64,000 bases of DNA from Terricaulis sp. (GTDB lineage: Bacteria; Pseudomonadota; Alphaproteobacteria; Caulobacterales; Aquidulcibacteraceae), in NCBI GenBank assembly GCA_024707365.1, contig JANPZV010000005.1:1674001-1738000 (forward strand). The letters run 5' to 3'. The stretch's first letter is position 1. Every line of letters begins with the position of its first letter. Positions 44,757 through 55,140 of the stretch are shown in pieces. Both the position numbers and the translations under genes were made by a program. The notes below the pieces were generated by a model, which worked only from the letters and a program-made list of their open reading frames with translations, was not told where the DNA came from and searched no databases.

Positions 44757-45999
44757 CTAAGTCTTGCTTGCGGCGGCGACGATTTCTTTCATCGGCCGGC
44801 TTTCATCGGCGATCACGTCCGGCGCAACATTGAGGCGCTTGTGCAGCAGCGCCTTCACGCCAAGAAACTCCGCCGGGCGGTTCACCGCATCCACCGCGAT
44901 CAGCCGGTCGCCCTTATAATAGAAGGCCGCGAACGCCCGATCAGCCATGCCGCCACGGAAGACGACATGGTCATAACCCTGGAAAAGCCCCGCGATCTGC
45001 AGCTTGAGATCATATTGATCCGACCAGAACCACGGCGTTTCCAGCGTCGCCTCTTTGCCCAGAATGGTCGCCGCCACGATCTTCGCGCCTTCGATGGCGT
45101 TGTGCACGCTTTCGAGCCGGCAGCGGCGGTTGTCATAATGGCTGATCGGGCGATTGGCGCAGTCGCCGATGGCGAAGATGGCGGGATCGTCCGTGCGGCA
45201 TTGCGCATCGGTGACGACGCCATTGTCCACGGCGAGATTGCTGTGCTGGGCCAGTGTGGTTTCGGGATTGACGCCGATGCCGGTGAGCACAAGGTCGGCC
45301 GGGATTTCCGTGCCGTCCGCGAGGCCCACCGCGCGCACGCGGTCTTGGCCTTTGATCACCGCGGGCTGCCCGCCCAGCACAAAGCGCACGCCTTGGCGCG
45401 TGTGCTCATCAAGGAAGAAGCCGGCGACCTCGGGGCTCGTCACGCGCGCCAGCGGGCGCACGGCGGTTTCGATCACGGTGACGTCAAGGCCCATCTGCCG
45501 CGCCACCGCCGCACCCTCAAGGCCGATATAGCCCGCGCCGATCACCACCAGCTTCGCGCCGGCGACGAAAGCTTCTTTCATCGCATCGACATCCGCCAGC
45601 GTGCGGAACAGGTGCACGCCTTCAAGATCGGCGCCGGCAAGGCTCAGCTTGCGCGGGCGCGCGCCGGTGGCGAGCACGAGTGCGTCATACGGCAGCTCGC
45701 GCCCGCCTTCGAGCCGCACGCGCTTGCTGGCGATCGACCCACACCACGCGGGTGCCTGTCAGCAGCGCGATCTTTTCATCGCTGTAGACGCTGGCCGGGC
45801 GCAGCAGCAGGCGCTCCACGCCAAACTCGCCGGCGAGGTATTTCTTGGAGAGCGGCGGGCGCTGATAGGGCGGGGCTGGCTCTTCACCGATCAGGGTGAT
45901 TTCGCCTTCAAAGCCGCCTTGGCGGAGCCGTTGCGCCACCTCGCCGCCGGCCTGGCCGGCGCCGACAATGACGACGCGTTTGATTTCGTTCGTATCCAT
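44757..45999 (-). CDS. FAD/NAD(P) ferredoxin reductase family protein (frameshifted)
   Basis: From ATG 45999 it begins RVVIVGAGQAGGEVAQRLRQ (FAD-binding) with PYQRPPLSKKYLAGEFG, a mark of putidaredoxin-reductase-like enzymes. A frame change near 45725 joins ELPYDALVLATGARPRKLSL, AGAKLVVIGAGYIGLEGAAV (NAD-binding) and IFAIGDCANRPISHYDNRRC. The C-terminus has ETPWFWSDQYDLKLQIAGL, typical of the family. About 413 residues. It should pass electrons from NAD(P)H to the neighbouring 2Fe-2S ferredoxin. Confidence 0.9.
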
Positions 46000-46066
46000 G
46001 GGCGGGCAAGGTTTTGAAGCCAATGTTACGCGGGCGCAAGCGGGCCTTGATGCCGCGCCGGGGGCC

Positions 46067-46555
46067 ATGTCAGCATTACCCCCCGTGAGCGCACAAGCCC
46101 TTGCCGATTCGCGTGACATCGCGCTGCCCGATCCCGCCGCCACGCAGGCGCTGGGGGCGCGGCTTGGCGCGCAGCTTACGCCGGGCGACGTAATTTTCCT
46201 CATAGGCGGGCTGGGCGCAGGCAAAACCACCCTCGCGCGCGGCGTGGTGGAGGCATGGACTGGCGCGGAGGAGGAGGCCCCAAGCCCCACCTATACCCTG
46301 GTGCAAACCTACGAGGGTGAGCGGGGCGAGCTCTGGCACTGCGATCTTTACCGCCTCAAGGCCCCGGAGGACGCGTTCGAGCTTGGCCTGGAGGACGCGT
46401 TCGTTTCGGCTGCGGTGATCATCGAGTGGCCTGAGCGGCTGGGCGCCTATCAGCCCAAGGACCGGCTCGACATCGCGCTATCGCCCCGCCAAGAGGGCCG
46501 CACCGCCACATTGACGGCGCACGGCGCCTGGAGAACCCGCCTCGATGCGATCTGA
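46067..46555 (+). CDS. tsaE: tRNA t6A biosynthesis ATPase TsaE
   Basis: The 162-residue protein drives the TsaBDE cycle that makes t6A37 in tRNA. It has the Walker A in FLIGGLGAGKTTLARGVVEA, then SPTYTLVQTYEG, LWHCDLYRLKAPEDAFELGL and VIIEWPERLGA, all TsaE marks. Start ATG 46067 is chosen since the family's N-terminus is short; an upstream in-frame ATG would overlap the oxidoreductase leader. The end overlaps the amgK start by 11 bases. Confidence 0.93.
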   Translation: MSALPPVSAQALADSRDIALPDPAATQALGARLGAQLTPGDVIFLIGGLGAGKTTLARGVVEAWTGAEEEAPSPTYTLVQTYEGERGELWHCDLYRLKAPEDAFELGLEDAFVSAAVIIEWPERLGAYQPKDRLDIALSPRQEGRTATLTAHGAWRTRLDAI

Positions 46556-47624
46556 AGCGCTGACGCGCCTGCTTGAGCAAACCGGCTTCGCGGAAGCTGA
46601 GCGCGCGCCGCTGGCGGGGGACGCCTCCACGCGCCGCTATGAGCGGCTGATCCTGCCAAACCGCCGCGCCATGCTGATGGACGCGCCGCGCTCGAACGAA
46701 AGCGCCCCATGCCCGCCCGGCGCCACGCCGGCGGAGCGGCGGACGCTCGGTTGGAACGCCGCCTCACGGCTTGCCGCTTCGCGCGTCGAGGCGTTCGTGG
46801 CGGTGGCGCAGCACTTGCGCAGCCTCGGCCTTTCCGCGCCGGAGATTTATGGCAGCGACATCGAAGCCGGCTACGCCGTGATCGAGGATTTGGGCGATAG
46901 CCTTTACGCCAAAGTGATCCCCGAAGGCGCGGATGAAGCGGCGCTCTATGCAGAGGCCGCGCGCGTGCTGGCCGCCGTGCACAAGGCGCCGATCCCGGCG
47001 AGGCTCGATGCGCCGGGCGGGGCCTGGCCCTTGCTGGATTATGATGCGCTGGCGCTTGAGGTGAACGCCGATCTCTTCGTCGAATGGTTGCCGCAAGCGG
47101 CCGATGTGCGCATCGATGACGCCCAGCGCGCGCGCTGGGAAAGCATCCGCGATGGGCTGATCGTCAAAGCGCTTGGCTTTCCCCGCGCGCTGACGATCCG
47201 CGATTATCACGCGGAAAATCTGCTCTGGCTGCCTGAGCGCGATGGCCTCGCGCGCGTGGGCCTGCTGGATTTTCAAGATGCGGTGCGCGGCTGGCGCGCG
47301 TGGGATTTTTCCATGCTGCTGCACGATGCGCGCCGTGACGTAAGCGCAAGCGCCCACGCCGCCGCATTGCGCGCGTATCTCGATGAAACCGGCGCCAGCG
47401 AAGCCGATTTTGAGCGGGAGCTCGCCGTGCTCGGCGCGCTCAACACGCTGCGCATCTTGGGCATCTTCTCGCGCCTTGCGGCGCGTGACGGTAAAACCCG
47501 TTATCTCTCCTTCATGCCGCGCGAGTGGGGGCATCTTGCGCGCACGCTGGGCCACCCCGCGCTCGCCGATATGCGCGCCTTCGTTGAAGAGGTGGCCGCG
47601 CCCTATCTGGAGAAGGCGGCATGA
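46545..47624 (+). CDS. amgK: cell wall sugar kinase AmgK-like
   Basis: The 359-residue aminoglycoside phosphotransferase-fold protein has an early GDASTRRYERLILPNRRAML (nucleotide loop). The catalytic loop is TIRDYHAENLLWLPERDGLA and the metal-binding aspartate is in VGLLDFQDAVRGWRAWDFS. With the next gene, a nucleotidyltransferase, it matches AmgK-MurU, which phosphorylates MurNAc/GlcNAc at C1 and makes UDP-MurNAc from recycled peptidoglycan, bypassing de novo MurA/MurB. The name relies on the pairing. It follows tsaE with overlap. Confidence 0.88.
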   Translation: MRSEALTRLLEQTGFAEAERAPLAGDASTRRYERLILPNRRAMLMDAPRSNESAPCPPGATPAERRTLGWNAASRLAASRVEAFVAVAQHLRSLGLSAPEIYGSDIEAGYAVIEDLGDSLYAKVIPEGADEAALYAEAARVLAAVHKAPIPARLDAPGGAWPLLDYDALALEVNADLFVEWLPQAADVRIDDAQRARWESIRDGLIVKALGFPRALTIRDYHAENLLWLPERDGLARVGLLDFQDAVRGWRAWDFSMLLHDARRDVSASAHAAALRAYLDETGASEADFERELAVLGALNTLRILGIFSRLAARDGKTRYLSFMPREWGHLARTLGHPALADMRAFVEEVAAPYLEKAA

Positions 47625-47636
47625 GCGCCGCTCGCC

Positions 47637-47735
47637 TATGGAGCGCGGGCGTCCCCGCCCGCATGCCTACGAGCGAGCGCACGCCGGTGTTCCTCGACTG
47701 CCGCGCCACGCGGGCGGGGACGCCCGCGCTCCATA
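47637..47735. repeat. palindromic repeat, family A (copy 4), between amgK and murU
   Basis: Arms TATGGAGCGCGGGCGTCCCC at the left and GGGGACGCCCGCGCTCCATA at the right, separated by a 59-base centre. It lies 12 bases after the amgK stop, and its right end is followed at once by GGGAGGAGGCAG and the murU ATG. Confidence 0.88.
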
Positions 47736-47747
47736 GGGAGGAGGCAG

Positions 47748-48461
47748 ATGATCCCGCACACCGCCATGGTGCTGGCCGCAGGGCTTGGCACGCGCATGCG
47801 CCCGCTCACCAATGATCGGCCCAAGGCGCTGGTTGAGGTGCGCGGCCGTGCGCTGATCGATCATGTGCTTGATCGCTTGCTGGGCGCGGGCGTCAAACGC
47901 GCGGTGGTGAACGTGCATGCGTTCGCGGATTCTCTCGAAGCGCATCTGGCGCGGCGCACCGATCTGGAAATCGTGATCTCCGATGAGCGCGCGCAATTGA
48001 TGGAAACCGGCGGCGGCGTGCGCCAGGCGCGGCCTTTGCTGGGCGAGGATCCGATCATCGTCTGCAATATCGATAGCGTCTGGGATGAGCCGGCGGGGCC
48101 GGCGATTGCGCGCCTTGCCGCTGGCTTTGACCCGGCGCGCATGGGCGCGCGGCTGATGCTGGCCTCCATGGATGCATGCTTGGGCTTTGATGGCGCGGGC
48201 GATTTCTTCATGGATGAAGCGGGCGTGCTCCGCTTCCGCGATGGCGCGCCGATGAGCCCTTGGGCCTATATGGGCGCGCAGATCATCGATCCGGCGATCG
48301 TGGATGGCGAGCCGCTTGAGCCGTTTTCCTTCACGCGCATCTGGCGGCGGCTTGCGGAAGAGGGCCGGCTGCATGGCGTCCCTCTCGGCGGCTTCTGGAT
48401 GCATGTGGGTGATCCCCAAGCGCGGGAGGCCGCCGAAGCGCGTTTGGCCAGCGCGGCATGA
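47748..48461 (+). CDS. murU: N-acetylmuramate-1-phosphate uridylyltransferase MurU-like
   Basis: The 237-residue nucleotidyltransferase begins IPHTAMVLAAGLGTRMRPLT with the GxGTRMxP sugar-nucleotide signature and NDRPKALVEVRGRALIDHVL. METGGGVRQARPLLGEDPII, the metal Asp in VCNIDSVWDEP and WMHVGDPQAREAAEARL follow. With AmgK it would convert MurNAc-1-phosphate to UDP-MurNAc. Start ATG 47748 has GGGAGGAGG directly upstream. Its stop overlaps the addB start (ATGA). Confidence 0.9.
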   Translation: MIPHTAMVLAAGLGTRMRPLTNDRPKALVEVRGRALIDHVLDRLLGAGVKRAVVNVHAFADSLEAHLARRTDLEIVISDERAQLMETGGGVRQARPLLGEDPIIVCNIDSVWDEPAGPAIARLAAGFDPARMGARLMLASMDACLGFDGAGDFFMDEAGVLRFRDGAPMSPWAYMGAQIIDPAIVDGEPLEPFSFTRIWRRLAEEGRLHGVPLGGFWMHVGDPQAREAAEARLASAA

Positions 48462-51364
48462 GCGCGCTGTTTTCGGGGGCGCGCGTGCGCGCTGCGCCGG
48501 CTTCGGCGCCGTTTCTCGATCTGCTGGCGCGCGCCATGGTCGATGCGCTTTACAAGCAAGACGATCCCTTCGCGCTCTCTGATGCGCTGGTGCTGGCGCC
48601 CAATCGCCGCGCCGCGCGCGGGCTGATGGATGCGTTCGCGCGCACGCTTGGGGGCGCCGCGCTTTTTGCCCGCCATCCGCCCGCTGGGCGATCCGCATGT
48701 GGATGATGATCCCGACGTGTGGGGCGCTGATGTGGTGGGCGAAGAGATCGCCCCGCCGATTGATCGCTTGCGCCGCCGGCTTGAACTCGCCGCGCTGATC
48801 CGCCGCCGCGATCAGGCCGAGCATGGCGTGGAAGATCCCGTGCGCGCGCTGGCGCTGGCTGATGAACTCGCGCGCCTGCTCGATAGCGCGGCCACGGTGG
48901 ATCGCGTCGCCTGGGATCGTTTGCGCGATCTTGTCACCGATTTTGCGCTGGCGCGGCATTGGGAAAGCTCGGCCGCGTTCCTCGATATCGTCGCGCAATT
49001 TTGGCCGCTGCATCTGGAAGAGCGCGGGCTGAGCGATGTGTCCGCGCATGGCGCGGCGATCCGCAGCGCGCTGGCCGCGCGCTGGGAAACGCATCCGCCG
49101 CAGCGCCCGGTGATCATCGCCGGCTCCACCGGCTCGATCGCCACCACGCGCGCTTTGATGCGCGTTGTCGCCGGCTTGCCGCAAGGTCTTGTGATTTTGC
49201 CGGGCCTCGATACCGATCTCGACGATGGCGCCTGGAATGAAATCGGCGATCAGCATCCGCAATTTGCGCTGAAGGAAACGCTTGCCGCGCTAGGGCTTGA
49301 TCGGCGCGAGGTGCCTTTGTTTGGCGCGGATGAGCGCCCGGCGCGCCGCATCCTGATCCGCGAAGCGCTCGCGCCCGCGATCAAAACCGCAGATTGGCTC
49401 GCCCGGCTCGACGCCGCCGGCGGCGCGCCGTTCGTGGCCGAAGGCGTCGCTGGGCTCACGCTGATTGAAGCCGCCACTGAGGATGAAGAAGCCGCCGCCA
49501 TCGCGCTTTTGATGCGCGAGGCGCTGGAAACGCCTGCGCGCACCGTGGCGCTGGTGACGCCGGACGTTGGCCTTGCGCGCCGGGTGGACGCAAAGCTCGC
49601 GCGCTGGGGCGTTGTCGCCTCCATCTCACATGGGCGGCAGCTGCGCGAAACAGAGGCGGGCGCTCTGATCGCGCTGCTGTGCGATCTCGCGCTTGATCCG
49701 GGTGAGCCCGTGGCGTTGGCGGCGCTGCTCAAGCATCCGCGCGTGCGCCTCGCCAGCCTTGAGGCGCGCACCTTCATCGAACACGAAGCCCTGCGCGGCC
49801 CCCGGTGTTACGAGACGCTCGATGAGCTGGGCGCGCTGCTGGCGAAAGCGAAGGCGCCGAACGAAGCGCGCATGCGCTTGCGCGATGAAGCGTGCGCCTG
49901 CATCGCGGCGTTAAGCGAAATCCTCGCCCCGCTCGCGGCGCTGCGCGGTGCGATCAGCCTCAGCCATTTTGTGGATGCGGTTTACGTCGCCGCCGGCGCG
50001 CTGACAGAAAACCGCGCCTTCGCCGGCGCCGATGGCGAGAACGCCAACACGATGCTGCGCGAAGCGATCGATGAAGGCGAAGCGCTCGGGCCCATGCAAG
50101 CCTACGCCGCCCCGCGCGTGCTGCGCCAATTGATGCAAGGGCGCGAAATTGCGCCGCCCGCCATCGATGAAGCGCGCGCCGCCATTTGGGGGCCGCTCGA
50201 AGCGCGCTTGCAGCGGCGCGATCTGATGATCCTCGGCGGGCTCAATGAGGGCGTGTGGCCGCAAGCGGCGCCGGAAGATCCGTTTCTCTCACGCCCGATG
50301 CGCGCCGCGCTTGGCTTGCCCTCGCACGATCAGCGCATCGGCCTTGCCGCACATGATTTTGCGCAGCTGATCTCTGGCCCTGAGATCGTGCTCACCCGCG
50401 CGCTGCGCCGCGAAGGCGCGCCAACGCTGGCCTCGCGCTGGCTCTGGCGGCTGAAAACGCTGGTGGAGGGCGCCAAGGTGAAGCTGGCTGAGGCGCCGCA
50501 GGTGCTGGCCCACGCGCGCGCGCTGGATCAGCCGCCGCGCCAGCGCGAACCCAAAGCGCCGCGCCCCACCCAAGGCAAGCTCAAGCAGATCAGCGTCACG
50601 CAAGTTGAAGCGCTGATCCGCGATCCCTACGCGGTGTATGCGCGCCGCATCCTGGGGCTTGAGCCGCTTGACCCTATCGGCATGGCGCCCGGCCCGGCTG
50701 AGCGCGGCACGGCCGTGCACGCCGCGATCGAAGCGCTTTGGCGATGGCGCTTGCCATGAGACGCTGCTGCGTTTTCTTGACGAAGAACTCAAGCGCCACG
50801 GCATCGCGCCCGAGCGCCGCGCGGCCGAGCGTGAGCGCATGGCGCTTTCTGTTTCGGCGCTGATCGAATGGTTCGCTTCGCGCACCGCGCTCGGCGTCGC
50901 CGTGCATCGTGAGCGTTACGGCTTGCTTGATCTGGGCGAAACCAAGCTTTCGGGCGTGGCCGATCGGATTGAGATCGGCCAAGGCCACGCCGCGATCTGG
51001 GATTTCAAAACCGGCGCGCCGGCGTCGCTCAAGCAGGTCGAAAGCGGGCTTGCGCCGCAATTGCCGCTGGAAGCGGCGATGCTCAAGCGCGGCGTGTTTA
51101 AAGATACGCCCAAGGCGGCTGCAACAGAGCTTGGCTATTGGCGCTTCGGCGGCAAGGATCCCACGCCCAAGGCGCTCGATCTCGACGCCGAAGGCGAAGG
51201 CGAAAAAGGCGCTCGAAAATCTGGAGAAGCTGCTTTTGCGCTATGCCGCGCCCGATCAGCCGTTTCTCTCCAAGCCGCGGGTGCAATTCATCAAGCCTTA
51301 TGATGATTACGATCATCTCGCCCGCCGCAAGGAATGGGCTGACGCCGAAGGGGGCGATGAATGA
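48458..51364 (+). CDS. addB: double-strand break repair protein AddB (three frameshifts)
   Basis: AddB is the second nuclease subunit of the AddAB helicase-nuclease, which processes broken ends for RecA. After repair it is about 968 residues. It starts MSALFSGARVRAAPASAPFL, and the T run near 48661-48665 breaks the frame. The long middle has VIIAGSTGSIATTRALMRVV, LTLIEAATEDEEAAAIALLM and LMILGGLNEGVWPQAAPEDP. A second shift near 50750 and a third at the A run near 51208 precede the nuclease-like C-terminus, GVADRIEIGQGHAAIWDFKT and LEAAMLKRGVF. It overlaps murU and addA by four bases each. Confidence 0.9.
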
Positions 51365-54300
51365 GCGCGCGCGCCCTCGATGAAGCCAATGCGAGCCAAG
51401 GCCGCGCCGCCGATCCGCGCTTTTCGGTGTTCGTCACCGCCAATGCGGGCTCGGGCAAAACCAAGGTTTTGATCGATCGCATTGCGCGGCTTTTGCTGGC
51501 GGGCTCAAAGCCTTCTGCGTTTTTGTGCATCACCTACACCAAGGCCGCCGCCGCCGAGATGCAGCGCCGCTTGTTTGAGCGCCTGGGCAAATGGTGCGTC
51601 GCCGATGACGCAACCTTGCGCGCAGAGCTTGAAGCGCTGGGCGAAGCGGGCGCTGATCTTTCCAAAGCGCGCGCGCTGTTTGCGCAGGCGCTCGAAACGC
51701 CGGGCGGGCTGAAAATCCAAACCATCCACGCTTTTTGCGAGCGCTTGCTGGCGCGCTTCCCGCTTGAATCGGGCGTGGCGCCCGGTTTTGACATTGCCGA
51801 CGATGCGCGCGCCTCGGCGCTTTTAGGCGAAGCGCGCGCGCAAGCGGCGCTCGCTGAGGATGCGCCGCGCCAAGCTTTCCGCCGCTTCGCCGGCGCGATG
51901 GGCGCGGATCAGCTTGATGCGCTGCTGGACCGGCTGGCCTATCGCCGCGCCGATTTCCATCGCTTCGCCGCGCTCCACCAAGGGCATATGTTCGCGGACG
52001 CGGCGATCAAAAACCGCCACGGCGCGCGCGAAAGCGCGGAGGTTTTCACCAGCCGCTTTATTGCGGGCTTGCCGCTGGACGATTTCCGCCGCGCGGCGGG
52101 TGCGCTTGAGCAGGGCAGTTCGCAAGATCAAGGCTGGGCGAAAGGCTTTCGCGGCATTGTTGCGCTTGTAGAGTCGCGCGATCCTGCGGGAGCGTTGCAA
52201 GCCTGTTTTAGTGCGGCGCTGACGGATGATCAGCCGCGCAAAAAGCTCGCCACCAAGGCAACGAATGCAGCGCAGCCATGGCTCAACCCGCTGATCGAGA
52301 CGTTTATCGATGCGTGCGTGGATGCGCGCGCCGCGCTTAACGCCATTAATCGCGCCGAAGATACAGCTGCCGCGCTGGCGCTCGCGCTGAAATTGGACGA
52401 GGCGTATGAAACCGCCAAAAGCCGCGCCGGAACGCTGGATTTCGATGATCTGATCGAACATGCGCAGGCGCTGTTGCAACGCTCAGCCGCCGCCGCTTGG
52501 GTGCTGTATAAACTCGATGGCGGGCTCGATCACATTCTGATCGACGAAGGCCAGGACACCAGCCCCGCGCAATGGACGCTGATCGAGCCGCTGCAAAACG
52601 AATTTTTTCCGGCGTGGGCGCGCGCCCATTTGTGCGCACTGTATTCGCCGTGGGCGATCCCAAGCAAAGCATATACGGCTTCCAAGGCGCCGATCCGGGG
52701 CGTTTCCTGGCCGAGAAGCAGGGGCTTTCCAAGCGCGCGGCGGCGGCCAAGCTCGATTTCATTGCGCCCGATCTGCGCACCTCATTCCGTTCCGCGCCGC
52801 ATATTCTTGCAGCGGTGGATGAGGCGGTGAAGGCCAAGCCGCTGATCGCCGCATCCCCCGGCGCGCATGATGTGATCACGCACTTGGCGGCGCGCGATGA
52901 TGCGCTGGGCGCAGTTGAGGTTTGGCCGATCCTGCGGCGCGTGGAGGCGCCGAAATCCGAACCGTGGGACGCCCCGCTCGATGTGCAATCGGGCGCCAGC
53001 GTGCATGCGCAGCTGGCGCGCCTCATCGCCAAGCGCATCCGCGCCATGATCGATGCGCGCGAGGCGGTATGGGATAAGGATGCGCGCGCGCCGCGCCCGA
53101 TGCATGCGGGCGATGTGCTGGCGCTGGTGCGCAAGCGCGGGGCGCTGTTTTACGAACTGATCAAGGCGTTCAAGCGCGAAGGCATGCCCGTGGCCGGGGC
53201 GGACCGGATGGTGCTGCACAATGAGCTCGCGGTGGAGGATTGCCTGGCGCTGATGCGCGTGGCGCTCGATCCGGCCGATGATCTTTCGCTCGCCTGCGTG
53301 CTGAAAGGGCCGTGGCTGAATCTGGACGATGATGATCGCGATCTTCTGCCGCTGGCGGAAAACCGCGCGCGTGGCGAAACGCTGTGGAGCCGGCTGATGG
53401 CCAGCGCCGATCCGCGCTACGCCGTGGCGCAAGATTTCGCCCGCGCGCTTGCCGCGCGCGCGGGTGCGGATGCGTTCAGCTTTTTAAGTTGGGCGCTGGA
53501 AACGCCGGATGCGGCGGGCGCGACAGGCTGGGAAAAATCTTCGCCCGCATCGGCCCCGAAGCGCGCGATCCTTTGGAAGAATTGCTGCAGCGCGCGCTCA
53601 AGCCCGGCGCCGTCGCCGCGCCTTCGCTGCAGCGCTTTCTCTACGATGTCGAAATCGACTCCGTTGAGATCAAGCGCGAACTTGAAGGCGCATCGGGCGC
53701 GGTGCGGGTGATGACGGTGCACGGCCAAGGGGCTCGAAGCGCCGCTGGTGATTTTGCCGGACGCGACAAGCGGCCCGGCCAACAAGCCCGATAACGGGCT
53801 CATGTTCGATGATGAGGGCGCGCCGTTCATCTCCATGCGCAAAGGCGATGATGACGGCCCCACCGCCGCCGCCCGCGCCGCGCATCAGGCGCGCGAGCTT
53901 TCAGAGCATTGGCGGCTGTTCTACGTGGCGATGACGCGCGCGCGATCGGCTGATCGTGTGCGGCGCCCAGCATGGAACCTCCGCTGCGGGTGAAGCGGAT
54001 GAAAGCTGGCGCAAGGCGGCGGAGGAGGCGCTCGCGGCGCTCAACGCGGAAACGATCGAAACGCCCGCGGGCCCCGGCTTGCGCTATGGCGCGGTGCATA
54101 CCGCCGAAGCGGCGGCGGCCAAGCATGCGCCGGCCATCGCCTTGCCTGCATGGGCCAAAACGCGCGCGCCGGGCGCTCTGCCCGCGCGCAGCACCGCGCC
54201 TTCGCATGCGGCTGAGCATGACGCCCCGTTCGCGCCGCGCGGCGATGGCAAGAAGCGCTTTCGGCGCGGGCGGCTGATCCACGGCTTGCTGCAGCGCTTG

Positions 54301-54756
54301 CCCGAACTCGCGGCGGCTGATCGGGAAGGCGCCGCGCTGCGCTGGCTGACGCGGCATGGCGCCGAAGAGGGTGAAGCCCAAGCGCTGACGCGCGAAGCGC
54401 TCGCGGTGTTGGCCGATGCGCGCTTTGCTGCGGTGTTTGGCGCGGGCAGCCGCGCCGAGGCGCCGATCATCGGCGAAGCGGCGGGCCGGCCGGTGCGCGG
54501 GATCGTGGATCGCCTCGTGGTTGAGCCCGCGCGCGTGATCGTGCTCGACTTCAAAACTGATCGCCCGGCGCCGGCCGATCCGGCCAAGACGCCACGGGCT
54601 TACCTCACGCAAATGGCGCTCTACCGGGCGGTTTTATCCCGCATTTTCCCTGGAAAAGCCGTTTCCTGCGCGATTTTGTGGACGGAGGCGCCGCTTTTGC
54701 TCGAACTGCCGCCTCCGATGCTCGATGCTGCGCTTGCGTCCTTTGCGCAAGGTTGA
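51361..54756 (+). CDS. addA: double-strand break repair helicase AddA (four frameshifts)
   Basis: AddA is the UvrD-type helicase and nuclease subunit. It shows motif I in FSVFVTANAGSGKTKVLIDR, CITYTKAAAAEMQRRLFERL and ILIDEGQDTSPAQWTLIEPL. Then come TVFAVGDPKQSIYGFQGADP, APLVILPDATSG and HWRLFYVAMTRA. The C-terminal PDDEXK nuclease has GIVDRLVVEPARVIVLDFKT followed by a Tyr/Gln region (LTQMALYRAVL). Frame changes fall near 52610 (T run), 53530 (A run), 53735 and 53945. About 1130 residues after repair. Coupled to addB and followed by trxA. Confidence 0.93.
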
Positions 54757-54819
54757 ATCCAGGCCCCGCCGGGCCTACATCGCGGTAACGATTCCGAGGT
54801 CGATCGAGGAGTATTCGAC

Positions 54820-55140
54820 GTGGCCACCACAAAAGTGACGGACGATAGTTTTGAAACCGATGTTCTGAAATCGGGCCGCCCTGTGCTTGTCGATTTCTGG
54901 GCGGAGTGGTGCGGGCCGTGCAAGCAGATCGGGCCGGCGCTTGAGGAAATCTCGGCTGAGCTGGGCGATCGCGTCACCGTCGCCAAGATCAATATCGATG
55001 AGAACCCCGGCGTGCCCACCCGCTTTGGCGTGCGCGGCATTCCCACGCTGATGGTGTTCAAGGATGGCAAGGTCGCGTCCACCAAAGTGGGCGCGATGCC
55101 GAAATCGAAAATTCTCGAATGGCTGAACGAGAGCGTTTAA
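54820..55140 (+). CDS. trxA: thioredoxin
   Basis: The 106-residue cytosolic thioredoxin has the redox site FWAEWCGPCKQIGPALEEIS (Cys31, Cys34), the cis-proline loop GVRGIPTLMVFKDGKVASTK and the standard length. The start is GTG 54820 with GATCGAGGAGT ahead of it. It lies 63 bases after addA, a linkage seen in alphaproteobacteria. The stop overlaps the folC stop by four bases. Frame intact. Confidence 0.96.
   Translation: MATTKVTDDSFETDVLKSGRPVLVDFWAEWCGPCKQIGPALEEISAELGDRVTVAKINIDENPGVPTRFGVRGIPTLMVFKDGKVASTKVGAMPKSKILEWLNESV

Noticed and set aside
47667..49262. 531-residue minus-strand ORF opposite murU/addB
   Set aside because: It is an Arg/His/Ala-rich shadow; the plus strand carries clear MurU and AddB motifs.
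48458..54756. addA and addB as true pseudogenes
   Set aside because: Full-length domains continue across each break with all catalytic motifs, and several of the breaks fall at homopolymers as in many other genes here.
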